DNA from: Novosphingobium mathurense
Lineage (GTDB): Bacteria; Pseudomonadota; Alphaproteobacteria; Sphingomonadales; Sphingomonadaceae
Length of the DNA: 64,000 bases
Assembly (NCBI RefSeq): GCF_900168325.1
Contig: NZ_FVZE01000010.1
Location: 1 to 64,000 of the forward strand
Reading direction: 5' to 3'
Below the pieces are notes generated by a model. It ran no database searches. It was not told the origin of the DNA and was given only the letters and a program-made list of their open reading frames with translations. The stretch's first letter is position 1. The number at the start of each line of letters is the position of its first letter. Positions 17,722-26,312 of the stretch are shown in pieces. Position numbers and translations under genes: made by a program.

Positions 17722-18393
17722 TTACCCTGTATCGATGAGAGAATAGAGCGCATCGAGCATACGCTCGCGATCAACTGGCGTCACGCCCAGCAGTTCGCGC
17801 CGGGGATAGGGCACGGCCTTGGCTCTGAGCGAAGGCCTGTCCCGCAGACCCTGCTGATGAACGCTGGCGATCTGCGAGACCTTACCGGTGAAGCCGACCC
17901 AGAAGCCCTGATCATCGGTCTGGGTCTTCAGGAACTTCGAACTGGCCAGACGGCGGAACATGGCCCTGCGGCGCAGACCGCCGCGACGGCGCAGTTTGCC
18001 GGCACCGCGATTGCGGTATTCCTCCGGCACCGGGAGCCATTTGACCACCTTGTCGAATTCGAAAGTGCGGATGCCCCCGGCCTCGATGTCGAAGCCGGTC
18101 ATCGAGCGACCGGTGCCCCAGGTGAAGCTCTTCATGATCACCCGGCGCGGTTGACCGCCGCCGTGTGCGGGATAGAGGAAGCAGGCCGTGCCACGGCCCG
18201 AGACGGGCGGTTCCTTCGTCTTGCGCGGTTCGAAGGCGCTGCCATCGGGCTGTTGCTGGGCAGTGATGCGCCTGCGTTGGCCGATCGCCAGTTCGCGGGC
18301 CACCTTCCGCATGATCGCGCGGCGCTTGCCCGCCGACAGGCTGCGCAGCAGGGCGCCTGCGATGCGTTCGACTTCGGCCAGATCGTCCTTCAT
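17722..18393 (-). CDS. S: Phage virion morphogenesis / tail completion protein S
   Basis: A 223-residue protein of the P2 gpS family. It has the basic start (LSAGKRRAIMRKVARELAIGQRRRI), the conserved QPDGSAFEPR, and a VHQQGLRDR motif near the end. gpS acts with gpR in finishing and joining tails to heads. It overlaps gpR by ATGA. The moron block begins directly after its stop. Confidence 0.9.
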   Translation of the reverse strand: MKDDLAEVERIAGALLRSLSAGKRRAIMRKVARELAIGQRRRITAQQQPDGSAFEPRKTKEPPVSGRGTACFLYPAHGGGQPRRVIMKSFTWGTGRSMTGFDIEAGGIRTFEFDKVVKWLPVPEEYRNRGAGKLRRRGGLRRRAMFRRLASSKFLKTQTDDQGFWVGFTGKVSQIASVHQQGLRDRPSLRAKAVPYPRRELLGVTPVDRERMLDALYSLIDTG

Positions 18394-18908
18394 GCGTCAG
18401 GTGGAACGGCCGGGGTCAGCACCGCGTCGGGATCGGTAGTTTCGGCGAGCAGGTCGACATTGCCGAAGCCCTGCAGGAAGGATGCCGTTACGCCGTCGAA
18501 CATCGGCGGGAAGGCCGGTTCCTCAGGGTGGTTCACATCGTAGCCGCTGCTGTCCGCGCGCGGGATGACTAGCACGGGCTCGGTCAGGTCGATCGACAGT
18601 TCGATGTCATAAGTTTCGCTGTCGAGCAGTTCGGCTTCGAACTGGAAGGGCTTGCCGTCGCTCGCCTGCAGCAGCTGCGGCTGTTCCTTCTCGATCCACG
18701 CCAGCACGGCCACCATGATCGTGTCGGTATCGCCCGCAAAGTCGGTGATGAGCGCCTTTACCGTATAGGCGTATGCAAAGGACAGCGTGGCGGAACGACG
18801 CGCGCCAATCTGGCCGCCTTCAAGGTAGACCTGCAGCCGATCAGGGTGCGTTTTGAGGTCGGGCAGGAAGGCGGTGAGCCAGCGCCGGAGACTATCGGCC
18901 TTTCTCAT
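18390..18908 (-). CDS. R: Phage tail completion protein R (gpR-like)
   Basis: A 172-residue gpR-family protein, recognised by MRKADSLRRWLTAFLPDLKTHPDRLQVYLEGG and FAYAYTVKALITDFAGD. It overlaps both neighbours by ATGA, so translation is coupled through the R-S unit. Confidence 0.9.
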   Translation of the reverse strand: MRKADSLRRWLTAFLPDLKTHPDRLQVYLEGGQIGARRSATLSFAYAYTVKALITDFAGDTDTIMVAVLAWIEKEQPQLLQASDGKPFQFEAELLDSETYDIELSIDLTEPVLVIPRADSSGYDVNHPEEPAFPPMFDGVTASFLQGFGNVDLLAETTDPDAVLTPAVPPDA

Positions 18909-19330
18909 GACAGCCCCGCGCTGACGCCGGCGGCGATGACTGCCTTGACCGTTTCGCGGGCAAGGCCAAGCGATCCTTCCCGAATGAACCTGACCAGCTT
19001 TTCTCCGGAAGGTTCCTTGCTTTTCAGCGCGTCCGGCACGGCATTCAACAGTTGCAGCCCTTGCGCTGTCAGGGTGACCTGCACATGACCGTACTGGTTC
19101 TTTTGCCGCGAGGAGATGAAACCAGCGCTTTCAAGCCAGCCCAGCGTCGATATCGCGATCTCGAACGATCTGGACGGACGGCCCATGTCATCGACGATTC
19201 GGCCGAATTCGTCGATCTCCCCATGCCCGGACAGCTTGCGTGCATCGAGCGCCGTCGGCACGGGAAACGATTGGTAGAGCAGGGCCAGAATTGCGCCCGT
19301 GTAATCGTCAAAGAGTTCGATGTTCTTCAT
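18905..19330 (-). CDS. Hypothetical phage protein, winged-helix-like
   Basis: 141 residues. The middle part (SFEIAISTLGWLESAGFISSRQKNQYGHVQVTLTAQGLQLLN) reads like a winged-helix domain: a helix, a beta-hairpin wing, then a helix. The N-terminus has a short hydrophobic helix. The gene is coupled by ATGA to R downstream and to the spanin-type frame upstream, so it is made with the late lysis and tail genes. A late regulator or assembly factor is possible; I do not recognise the family. Confidence 0.6.
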   Translation of the reverse strand: MKNIELFDDYTGAILALLYQSFPVPTALDARKLSGHGEIDEFGRIVDDMGRPSRSFEIAISTLGWLESAGFISSRQKNQYGHVQVTLTAQGLQLLNAVPDALKSKEPSGEKLVRFIREGSLGLARETVKAVIAAGVSAGLS

Positions 19331-19620
19331 TGATCGCCTCCTGACAGGGTAATGCGGACCTGAGCCTGCAGTTCGATCAGCGTCGCCCGGATCTGGCCGG
19401 CCACATCGTAAAGTGCGTTCAGGCTGGCGAGCGCATCGGTGCCGGTCATTTCGCCTGCGTTATTGCGCTGCGGCTTGGGCAGGGGCGGTGGCGGAGCCAG
19501 AAGGCTGGCCGAGACCTTCGGCGTTGGCGATCGCGGCGGAACGGTCGAGCAGGCGCACGCCATCAGCATCAATGCAGACGTTGCGATAGACCGGGCGTTC
19601 AATGACCTTCTGGCTTTCAT
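19327..19620 (-). CDS. Rz1-like outer-membrane spanin, nested in Rz
   Basis: Within the Rz gene, in another frame, an ORF starts at 19620 with MKARRSLNARSIATSALML and a lipobox-like LMAC, then a proline-rich stretch (APPPPLPKPQ). That is the usual make-up of an Rz1 outer-membrane lipoprotein. The frame continues past the end of Rz to 19327, giving about 97 residues with a C-terminal helix (LNALYDVAGQIRATLIELQAQ). Alternatively that helix is a separate 40-residue gene starting at 19449. In P2 the equivalent pair is lysB/lysC. Confidence 0.6.
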   Translation of the reverse strand: MKARRSLNARSIATSALMLMACACSTVPPRSPTPKVSASLLAPPPPLPKPQRNNAGEMTGTDALASLNALYDVAGQIRATLIELQAQVRITLSGGDQ

Positions 19621-19855
19621 GGTAGATCTCCCTGACGCTGGATTGCCGGGCAAATTCGGCGGCCTGGGCGCGCTCGGCAGACGCATCGATCTGGCCCTGC
19701 AGCTTGCGGCGGACAGCATCGGCCGCATCGTCCGCGCGCTTTTGCGCCGCGCGTTCCTGCGCCAAGCCAATGCGCGTGCCATAGGCGAAGCCCCCAATGC
19801 CCGAGAGGCAGGCAGCCAGCGCCCCGGCAAGGGCAAGATGGGATGCACCGATCAA
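19460..19855 (-). CDS. Rz-like inner-membrane spanin (LysB-like)
   Basis: 131 residues with one N-terminal membrane helix (ALAGALAACLSGIGGFAYG), then a long charged helix (ERAAQKRADDAADAVRRKLQGQ) expected to form a periplasmic coiled coil, and a NVCIDADGVRLLD segment common in lysis-associated proteins of Gram-negative phages. Together with the nested Rz1 it would fuse inner and outer membranes after the endolysin acts. It overlaps the endolysin stop by ATGA. Confidence 0.78.
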   Translation of the reverse strand: MIGASHLALAGALAACLSGIGGFAYGTRIGLAQERAAQKRADDAADAVRRKLQGQIDASAERAQAAEFARQSSVREIYHESQKVIERPVYRNVCIDADGVRLLDRSAAIANAEGLGQPSGSATAPAQAAAQ

Positions 19856-20304
19856 GCGAGCAGCCCTTTGAAATAGTTTCGGCGCGCGAAGGTCAGCGAA
19901 TCCTTGCGCAGGCGACCGTCACGATAGCTGACATGAACCCAGCCACTGTTCGGGTTTCCGCGCGTGTAGTTCTCAAGGATCAACTGGTCGAAGGGCAGGC
20001 GATCACGAATGAAGGTGGCCACGGTGAGATTGTCGACGCCAGTGATCTCGAGGTCGGCAGCCTCCCCCTTCGCGTGCTGGCTTCCCGTGGTCGAACCGAC
20101 AGCAAGGCACAGCTTCGGAGCACGAAACCCCGAAGTGATCCGAACCGGTTGTCCGAAGTGGGCGCGAAGCGGCTCCAGCACCTTCGTGCACAGCAACTTC
20201 ATGGCGGCGATCTGAACCGCGTTCGGGGAGTTGGCGATCCGTTCGCGCTCGGCTGTTGCCGATGCGATGAATTCGTCCAGGCTGAAGTTGGGCGACAGCT
20301 GCAT
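19852..20304 (-). CDS. M15 family peptidase endolysin
   Basis: A 150-residue zinc peptidase of the D-Ala-D-Ala carboxypeptidase/M15 type. It shows SGFRAPKL, the metal motif SQHAKGEAADLEI (HxxGxAxD) and the second metal His in GWVHVSY. There is no signal peptide, so export needs the holin gene just before it. It replaces the muramidase (gpK) of P2 in the same slot. Confidence 0.88.
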   Translation of the reverse strand: MQLSPNFSLDEFIASATAERERIANSPNAVQIAAMKLLCTKVLEPLRAHFGQPVRITSGFRAPKLCLAVGSTTGSQHAKGEAADLEITGVDNLTVATFIRDRLPFDQLILENYTRGNPNSGWVHVSYRDGRLRKDSLTFARRNYFKGLLA

Positions 20305-20307
20305 GGT

Positions 20308-20640
20308 TCAGTCCTTCTTCGGGAGGAAGCGGTCGGCAAGGCGGCCCGGCACGCTGGCGAGCGCGTCGGTCGCCGCCTTGGCGAGGCGGGGCGTGGCGTC
20401 GAAAGCGAGCAGCGCGATGCCGAAGGCGATCGACTGCGCGACGAAGTCATTCCAGCCCGTCAGTTCGATGATGGCGCGGGTGGCGTAGAAGCTGACGGTG
20501 GAGCCGACGATCCACTGCACGAAACGCTGGCGCCACGAGAGGCCCGGCTTCCATGCCTGGGCGACGGCCGAGCCGATCAGCGAAGGCGTCAGCGAACCGA
20601 TGGCGTCGACGATGGAGGGGAGGATGGTGCGCAGATCCAT
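20308..20640 (-). CDS. Putative holin
   Basis: 110 residues with two likely membrane helices (about 42-62, VQWIVGSTVSFYATRAIIEL, and 68-86, FVAQSIAFGIALLAF) and a basic C-terminus ending PKKD. Its size, topology and place between tail gene X and the endolysin fit the holin slot (P2 Y). No strong sequence family is recognised. Confidence 0.72.
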   Translation of the reverse strand: MDLRTILPSIVDAIGSLTPSLIGSAVAQAWKPGLSWRQRFVQWIVGSTVSFYATRAIIELTGWNDFVAQSIAFGIALLAFDATPRLAKAATDALASVPGRLADRFLPKKD

Positions 20641-20644
20641 GGTT

Positions 20645-20869
20645 TCAGTCCCAGAGCTGGATGAGGGGCCGCACGCGCGGGGCGCTTGTCTCGGCAGTGG
20701 CGGGCACGATCACGACCGTGCCGAGCGGAAGGATCGGGCCAAGATCGGCAAGGCCCGGATTGGCATCGAGGACGCGGGTCAGGTCGGACGGGCCAAGGCC
20801 GGCCTCGCGAAACAGCAACAGATCCAGCTTGTCTCCCGACCGGGCAACGAGGCGCTGCTCGGCCGCCAT
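20645..20869 (-). CDS. X: Phage tail protein X (gpX, LysM-like)
   Basis: A 74-residue gpX-family protein with a LysM-like core: SGDKLDLLLFREAG, VLDANPGLADLGPILPLGTVVIVP. gpX is needed for tail assembly. It overlaps the stop of gpL by ATGA. The L-X-holin-endolysin order is that of P2. Confidence 0.92.
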   Translation of the reverse strand: MAAEQRLVARSGDKLDLLLFREAGLGPSDLTRVLDANPGLADLGPILPLGTVVIVPATAETSAPRVRPLIQLWD

Positions 20870-21360
20870 CAGATGAGGTCCACCGTGGTTCGCGATTTTC
20901 CGAGGATGTCGCGGATCGCATGCATGGCATCGCGGCGCAGTTCGCCAATCGACACGTCCAGTTCGTCCGCCTGTTTGCTGCCGGCCGACGTCGTATCGAA
21001 ATCGCGGTGCCGCTCGATCAGTTCGGCCTTGGTGAAGAGGGCAACCGCGCGGTTGTAGCGGATCAGTTGGACGCTTTGTCCATCCAGCTGCGTTGCGGGA
21101 ACGGCTGCGAGCGTGGTGTAGCCCTCAGCCACGCGGGCCGCCGCCCAGACACGAAGGTCGATCTCCACCGACATGATCGCGCCAAGGATTGCAGCGCGCA
21201 GACGCGCGGGCGTGATGCTGGTCGGGATGCGGGCGGCGTCCCGAACGGCAGCGGGGTCAATGTCCGGAAAGAAGCCGTCATTGGCGACGGTGGTTTCCGC
21301 GACCGGGGCCTGATCGATTTCCGATTCCGGGGGGCGGGCGACGAAGGTCATTTGCGGCAA
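20869..21360 (-). CDS. L: Head completion/stabilisation protein L (gpL-like)
   Basis: A 163-residue gpL-family protein. The conserved DGFFPDIDPAAVRDAARIPTSITPARLRAAI is the family start. gpL fills the head vertex after packaging and prepares the head for tail joining. It is the fourth gene of the O-N-M-L operon. Confidence 0.92.
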   Translation of the reverse strand: MPQMTFVARPPESEIDQAPVAETTVANDGFFPDIDPAAVRDAARIPTSITPARLRAAILGAIMSVEIDLRVWAAARVAEGYTTLAAVPATQLDGQSVQLIRYNRAVALFTKAELIERHRDFDTTSAGSKQADELDVSIGELRRDAMHAIRDILGKSRTTVDLI

Positions 21361-21489
21361 TCTCGCTGTTCGGTGTCAGCCAAGACGGGGGCAGCTAACG
21401 GGGGTGGGGATCGGGTCAGAGGACGGCCCTTCGGTTTGGAAAACCTCCCGCCTCGCGCGATCCGCCCCCGAGCGCCGGGGGCGAGCCTG

Positions 21490-22284
21490 TCAGGCGGACG
21501 TATTGCCGCCCTGTTCGTTGGTTTCTTCGGGTTCGGGTGTGACGGCCTTCAGCAGCTTCTCAGCCCGCCTGATCCTGTCCCGCACGCCGATGCGATCATG
21601 GAGGCGCTGGGCCTCGCGCAGTGCGTCCAGCGCGGCATTGAGGCGCGGTGCGCTTGTCTCGGCTTCGGATTCCTCGGCCCTGCGCAGCTGCTCGACGCCG
21701 ATGGCCTTGAGCAGCTTGGCGCGGGCCTGGTCATGCATGTCCTCGCCATAGGTCAGGTGGTCGACGCCATCGAGAATGCAAAGCGGGAACTCTTCACCGG
21801 CCGCCTGAGCCTTGAGCGCGGCTTCGGCAATTTCCTCAAGGATGACGGTCGCGGTATCGCGCTGATAGCGCGCGGGCATCTCGACGCGGTGGCGCATCAT
21901 GAATTCGGCAAGGTCGATTGCGTCCGAATATTCGCCGACATCGATCATCCAGACCATGCAGGTCGGCAGCACTTCGGCGGCGATGCCGCTACCCACGCCC
22001 GCATCAGCCTTGTGCAGGCCGACAAGCCAGTCACGGTAATGCGGCAGCATTTCGCGCTTGGCCGCAATCTTCAGGTCGATCGACTTGATCTCCTTCAGGC
22101 GGCGCAGGTCATGCGTCAGGCGCAGCGCAATCTGGGCGGCTGCGCGATTTTCGGGGGAGGCGTTGGCCGCCCCCGCTGCCGAAGAGGGGGCGGCAGCGGG
22201 GACGACGGCCGCTCCACCATCGGGAGCGGACGCAACGGTCTTGGCGGCAAGGACGCGGTCCCTGTGGCGGCGAGCGAGGCTCAT
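21490..22284 (-). CDS. M: Terminase endonuclease subunit M (gpM)
   Basis: A 264-residue small terminase of the P2 family, the subunit carrying the cos-cleaving endonuclease. It shows the SLARRHRDRVLAAKT start and LPTCMVWMIDVGEYSDAIDLAEFMMRH, followed by LLKAIGVEQLRRAEESEAE. The first 60 residues after the start are Ala/Pro-rich. It lies between capsid N and L as in P2; about 130 bp separate it from L. Confidence 0.93.
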   Translation of the reverse strand: MSLARRHRDRVLAAKTVASAPDGGAAVVPAAAPSSAAGAANASPENRAAAQIALRLTHDLRRLKEIKSIDLKIAAKREMLPHYRDWLVGLHKADAGVGSGIAAEVLPTCMVWMIDVGEYSDAIDLAEFMMRHRVEMPARYQRDTATVILEEIAEAALKAQAAGEEFPLCILDGVDHLTYGEDMHDQARAKLLKAIGVEQLRRAEESEAETSAPRLNAALDALREAQRLHDRIGVRDRIRRAEKLLKAVTPEPEETNEQGGNTSA

Positions 22285-22325
22285 GTGCGTGTCCTGTCAG
22301 GTGGAGCTATCGGGATGGGATCGGA

Positions 22326-23408
22326 TCAGGCGGGCTTCTTGCCCATGACCACGTTCTCGACGAGGGCGGTGCGCCCGTAGTCTTCGACGACGTAGTCTTC
22401 GTTCACCGATTCATAGTTCTCGATCTGGTCGAGCGCGGGCTCGTCCCTGATCTGGCGACGGCGGGTTTCCTCCTGCCAGTAGATCGAGAGGTTATCGAGG
22501 CTGGTGATCAGCATCGAGGTTTCGGGGAAGAAGGGCACGATCACGGCGCGCTTGCCGGCCAGCTGCTTGGGCAGCGTGAGGATGCGGTGCGCGGCCTCAC
22601 GTTCGGTCGCGGTGTCGCCAGCGGCCTGCAGCAGGTTCAGGTACTTGTCCTTGACCAGCTTCCAACCGACGATGACGACAAGGTCGGTATCGCTACGGTG
22701 CCACGGATCGAGCAGGTCGAGCGCATCGAACGCCAGCGCGTCGAGGTTCGCATAGTCGGCTTCGGCAGTCGCGGTGTTGCTGGCATCGCCATCGACCACT
22801 TCCACGCCCGCCGCGACATAGATCGCCTTGGTCGGATCGACGGTCAGGTCGCCGTCATTCAGGACGCGCGACGGGGCATTCGTGCGGATCTTGTGCAGCC
22901 AGCCTTCGTTGACGTCCTGCAGCAGCGGATTGGCGTCGACATCGGTCGTAGCCGCTGCCGAAGTGCCGTTGAAGCCGATCATGATGCGATCGCGGCCCTG
23001 CTGCTTCAGGATGACGTCGCGCAGTAGGGTCTGGAACTCCGGCTTATGGCGCCAGGCGTCCAGCTTCGAATACTTGATCGCATGATCGAAGTTGGTCTGA
23101 CGGCAAAAATAACCGCCATCGTCCGTGGTGTCGGTAGGATCGGCCGGGGTACGGCGGTCGCCGCCAGCGGTGTTGGTGCGGCTCGCAAGCGGACGGGTTA
23201 CCGTGACGCCAACCTTCTGGCCAGTCTGCTGCGGCACGCCAACGACGTTAATCTCGGTCAGGAAGTCGCTCGATTCCTGAATTTTCTCTTCCAGCTTCTG
23301 TTCGACAGATGGCGAGACGCTGAACTTGACGGTGGCATTGTCGATGCCGTTGAGCAGCGCGATCTGGCTGACGTAGGCATTGAAGAGCAGGCGGGTTTCG
23401 TTACGCAT
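22326..23408 (-). CDS. N: Major capsid protein (P2 gpN family)
   Basis: A 360-residue HK97-fold capsid protein of the P2 family. The start MRNETRLLFNAYVSQIALLNGID and the conserved RTNTAGGDRRTPADPTDTTDDGGYFCRQTNFDHAIKYSKLD are diagnostic, as is the C-terminal NESYVVEDYG-type end (here ESVNEDYVVEDYG). In P2 the first 31 residues are removed by gpO; a similar cut is likely. Confidence 0.95.
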   Translation of the reverse strand: MRNETRLLFNAYVSQIALLNGIDNATVKFSVSPSVEQKLEEKIQESSDFLTEINVVGVPQQTGQKVGVTVTRPLASRTNTAGGDRRTPADPTDTTDDGGYFCRQTNFDHAIKYSKLDAWRHKPEFQTLLRDVILKQQGRDRIMIGFNGTSAAATTDVDANPLLQDVNEGWLHKIRTNAPSRVLNDGDLTVDPTKAIYVAAGVEVVDGDASNTATAEADYANLDALAFDALDLLDPWHRSDTDLVVIVGWKLVKDKYLNLLQAAGDTATEREAAHRILTLPKQLAGKRAVIVPFFPETSMLITSLDNLSIYWQEETRRRQIRDEPALDQIENYESVNEDYVVEDYGRTALVENVVMGKKPA

Positions 23409-23471
23409 GTGCGTGGGCTCCTGGCGGGATAAAGGCGGGGGACGTGCGGAGGAAGCTGGCTGCTTGGGGGA

Positions 23472-24284
23472 TCAGCAGTCGGTCTTGATGGAGCCGGTGC
23501 CGCCGGTGGCCGGGGTGCGGTTGAAGGTGCCGGGCTGTTCGGTGGTCTTCAGCTTGGCTTCGAGGGCGTCGAAGCGGGCACCGAGCGCAGCAACGGCATC
23601 GTTGGCGGGTTTCGATGCCGCCGCGATCTGCTGGCCCATGACGGCGGCGAACTTGTCGACGTCGAAGGCGTTGTCGTTGGCCGGTGCGGGCGCATTCGCG
23701 GCCGGAGGCGAAACCGGCTCATCCTTCTTGTCCTTCTTGAAGAAGGCGAGGAGCGAGCGGCCAATGCTTTCCCCGATCTGCTCGCCGTCCAGCGGCTGAG
23801 CAGCGAGTTCCATCGCGGTTTCATGCGCCGTGGTGAAGACGTTGGGACGCGACATCGCAGCGAACTTGAGCGGTTCGGTGCCGAGCGAGGCAGGCTGATC
23901 GGTCACGGCGAGGCCGACCAGATAGGCTTTGCCTTCGCCTGCGAAGTCGGGGTGGATTTCGCAGCTGGTGAAGAGCTTCTGACCGGCCTTGTTGATCTCG
24001 ACCAGCTGATCGTTGGCGTCGATCTCGGCATAGAGCGCGAGAAGCATCTTCTTCTCGCCATTGATGGTGAGTTCGACTTCCTCGGTCTTCAGCGAGAGAA
24101 CCGAGCCATAAGCGTTGAATGGGCGCTCTGGGCTGTAGCCTGCGATGTGTTCGCAGTTGATCCGCGCGGTGTACGTGGCCGGATCGTAGCTGGCGGCCAT
24201 CTGTTCGAGCCATTCGCGCTGGATGACGCGGCCATCGACGGTGGCGCCCTCAACAGCGACGCGGAAAAACTTGCTCTTTGCCAT
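23472..24284 (-). CDS. O: Capsid scaffolding protein / protease (gpO)
   Basis: A 270-residue scaffold with serine protease. The likely triad is Asp17 (in TVDGR), His46 (in NCEHIAGY) and Ser107 (in LFTSCEIHPDF), close to the positions in P2 gpO. The C-terminal third is helical scaffold (KFAAVMGQQIAAASKPANDAVAALGARFDALEAK). The start at 24284 is chosen from family similarity (MAKSKFFRVAVEG); the upstream in-frame Met adds only Pro-rich residues. It is the first gene of the leftward head operon. Confidence 0.93.
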   Translation of the reverse strand: MAKSKFFRVAVEGATVDGRVIQREWLEQMAASYDPATYTARINCEHIAGYSPERPFNAYGSVLSLKTEEVELTINGEKKMLLALYAEIDANDQLVEINKAGQKLFTSCEIHPDFAGEGKAYLVGLAVTDQPASLGTEPLKFAAMSRPNVFTTAHETAMELAAQPLDGEQIGESIGRSLLAFFKKDKKDEPVSPPAANAPAPANDNAFDVDKFAAVMGQQIAAASKPANDAVAALGARFDALEAKLKTTEQPGTFNRTPATGGTGSIKTDC

Positions 24285-24388
24285 GATCGGTTCCGGTTCC
24301 CGTGGTTGCGGGGCGGCGTGCCCCAAGACCTTCCAATTGGTTGACGGGTCCAGAAAGGCGACGGTGGGGCCACTTCCTCAAGGGGCTG

Positions 24389-24414
24389 CATTTGGATGGG
24401 CGGCTGACCAAATG
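24389..24414. promoter_or_regulatory. Phage 26-bp palindrome, copy 3 (between O and P)
   Basis: CATTTGG (24389-24395), a 12-nt centre, CCAAATG (24408-24414). It is placed between the divergent genes O (105 bp away) and P (32 bp away), where P2 has its divergent late promoters PO and PP. The symmetry would let one bound protein serve both directions. Confidence 0.72.
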
Positions 24415-24446
24415 GACGGCCATGATTAAGGGACCTGTCGCGCGGC

Positions 24447-26312
24447 ATGGTCGCCGCGATGCCCATCCAAACGCCTCCACAACCCGGTGCACCGTCTGCC
24501 ATGTGGCAGTTCGATCCGCGCCGTCATGCGCGCAGCCTGTACTGGCGCGGGTGGGGCATCACGCAGATCGCGCAGGAGTTCGAACTCTTCGGCGTCGCCA
24601 GCGAAAGGGGCTCGCCCATTCCCCGCGCCACGATCGAGTCCTGGAAGCAGCGCGATGCGTGGGACGATGCGCCGTCGATCCGCAAGATCGAGGACGGGCT
24701 TGAAATCCGCCTGCTAACGCTGATCGCGAAAGAGAAGAAGACGAGCGCCGACCTGGTCGAAATGGACGCGCTGTCCCGCCAGATCGAAAGCCTAGCCCGC
24801 GTGCGCCGGTACGAGGAACCGGGCGGGCATGCCGGCGACCTCAACCCCAAGGTGGCCAACCGCAATGCCGGGCCGCGCCGCAAGCCGAAGAAGAACCACT
24901 TCACCGCCGATCAGGCGGCCGAACTCAAGCGCATCTTCCTCGACGGGCTTTACGACTACCAGCTGACCTGGTGGAACGCGCTCAGCCAGCGCACGCGCAT
25001 GATCCTGAAGTCGCGCCAGATCGGCGCGACCTATTACTTCGCCTTCGAAGCCCTGATCGACGCGATCGAGACGGGCCGGAACCAGATCTTCCTGTCCGCA
25101 TCGAAGGCGCAGGCCCACCAGTTTCGGTCCTACATCGTCAGCTTCGCCAAGCTGGTGGGCGTGCCCCTGACCGGCGATCCGATGCTGATCACTTCGGACC
25201 TGCGACCCGAAGAGGAAGCGGCGGCCGAACTGCACTTCCTTGGCACGAATTTCCGCACGGCGCAGGGCCGCCACGGCAATTTCTATTTCGACGAGTTCTT
25301 CTGGGTCCACTCATTCGAGGAACTGAACAAGGTCGCTTCGGGCATGGCGACCCACAAGAAGTGGCGCAAAACCTACTTCTCGACGCCGTCCAGCGTTGCC
25401 CACCCCGCCTATCCCTACTGGACCGGAGAGCGCCGCAACCGCCGCCGCAAGAAGGAAGGCCGGGTCTCGATCGACGTCAGCCACAAGGCGCTGGCGGCGG
25501 GCAGCACCGGGCCCGATCGCATCTGGCGGCACATCGTCAACATCGAGGACGCCGAAGCGGGCGGCTGCGACCTGTTCGACATCGAGGAACTGCGGGACGA
25601 GTACGCGCCTGATGAGTTCGCCAACCTGTTCCTGTGCGAGTTCGTCGACGACAGCCTCTCGGCCTTCAAGTTCAATGACATGATCGCGTGCGGCGTCGAC
25701 AGTCTGGTCGATTGGACCGACTTCAACATCGAGGCCGAACGCCCCTATGGCAACCGCTCGATCTGGGCGGGCTACGACCCGCAGGAGAGCGAGAACGGCG
25801 ACAATGCCGCGCTGGTGATTGCCGCGCCGCCGCTGGTCGAAGGCGGACAGTTCCGGGTGCTTGAGCGCCACCAGCTGCGCGGGCTCGATTTCGAGCAGCA
25901 GGCCGAGTTCATCAAGGCGATCCTGTCACGCTACACCTGCACCTACTTGGGCATCGACGCCAAGGGCGTGGGCGCGGGCGTCTATCAGCTGCTGGCCAAG
26001 CCGGGCGCGCTGCCGGGCTGTTCGGTGGCGAAGATCGAGTACTCGCTCGAACTCAAGGCGCAGATGGTAATGAAGGCGCAGAACGTGATCCGCCGCGGGC
26101 GCCTCGCCTTCGATGTCGGCATGCTCGACATTGTCTCTGCCTTCGTCTCGATCAAGAAGACGCTCACCAGCAGCGGCCGCAACCTGACCTTCAAGGCCGG
26201 GCGCGGCGGCGATGACGGCCACGCCGATCTCGCCTGGGCGATCATGCACATCCTCATGAATGAACCGCTCGACGGCAAGGAAGCGCCGAAGGGCACAATG
26301 GAGATTATCTGA
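24447..26312 (+). CDS. P: Terminase ATPase subunit (gpP)
   Basis: A 621-residue large terminase of the P2 family, which drives DNA packaging. The N-terminal HTH-like region (GWGITQIAQEFELFGVASERG) is followed by a divergent Walker A (KSRQIGATYYFAF, about residue 190) and Walker B (NFYFDEFFW, about 282). The C-terminal nuclease-like domain has AGYDPQESENGDNAALV. A start at 24459 is also possible. Its stop overlaps the portal start (TGATG). Confidence 0.95.
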   Translation: MVAAMPIQTPPQPGAPSAMWQFDPRRHARSLYWRGWGITQIAQEFELFGVASERGSPIPRATIESWKQRDAWDDAPSIRKIEDGLEIRLLTLIAKEKKTSADLVEMDALSRQIESLARVRRYEEPGGHAGDLNPKVANRNAGPRRKPKKNHFTADQAAELKRIFLDGLYDYQLTWWNALSQRTRMILKSRQIGATYYFAFEALIDAIETGRNQIFLSASKAQAHQFRSYIVSFAKLVGVPLTGDPMLITSDLRPEEEAAAELHFLGTNFRTAQGRHGNFYFDEFFWVHSFEELNKVASGMATHKKWRKTYFSTPSSVAHPAYPYWTGERRNRRRKKEGRVSIDVSHKALAAGSTGPDRIWRHIVNIEDAEAGGCDLFDIEELRDEYAPDEFANLFLCEFVDDSLSAFKFNDMIACGVDSLVDWTDFNIEAERPYGNRSIWAGYDPQESENGDNAALVIAAPPLVEGGQFRVLERHQLRGLDFEQQAEFIKAILSRYTCTYLGIDAKGVGAGVYQLLAKPGALPGCSVAKIEYSLELKAQMVMKAQNVIRRGRLAFDVGMLDIVSAFVSIKKTLTSSGRNLTFKAGRGGDDGHADLAWAIMHILMNEPLDGKEAPKGTMEII

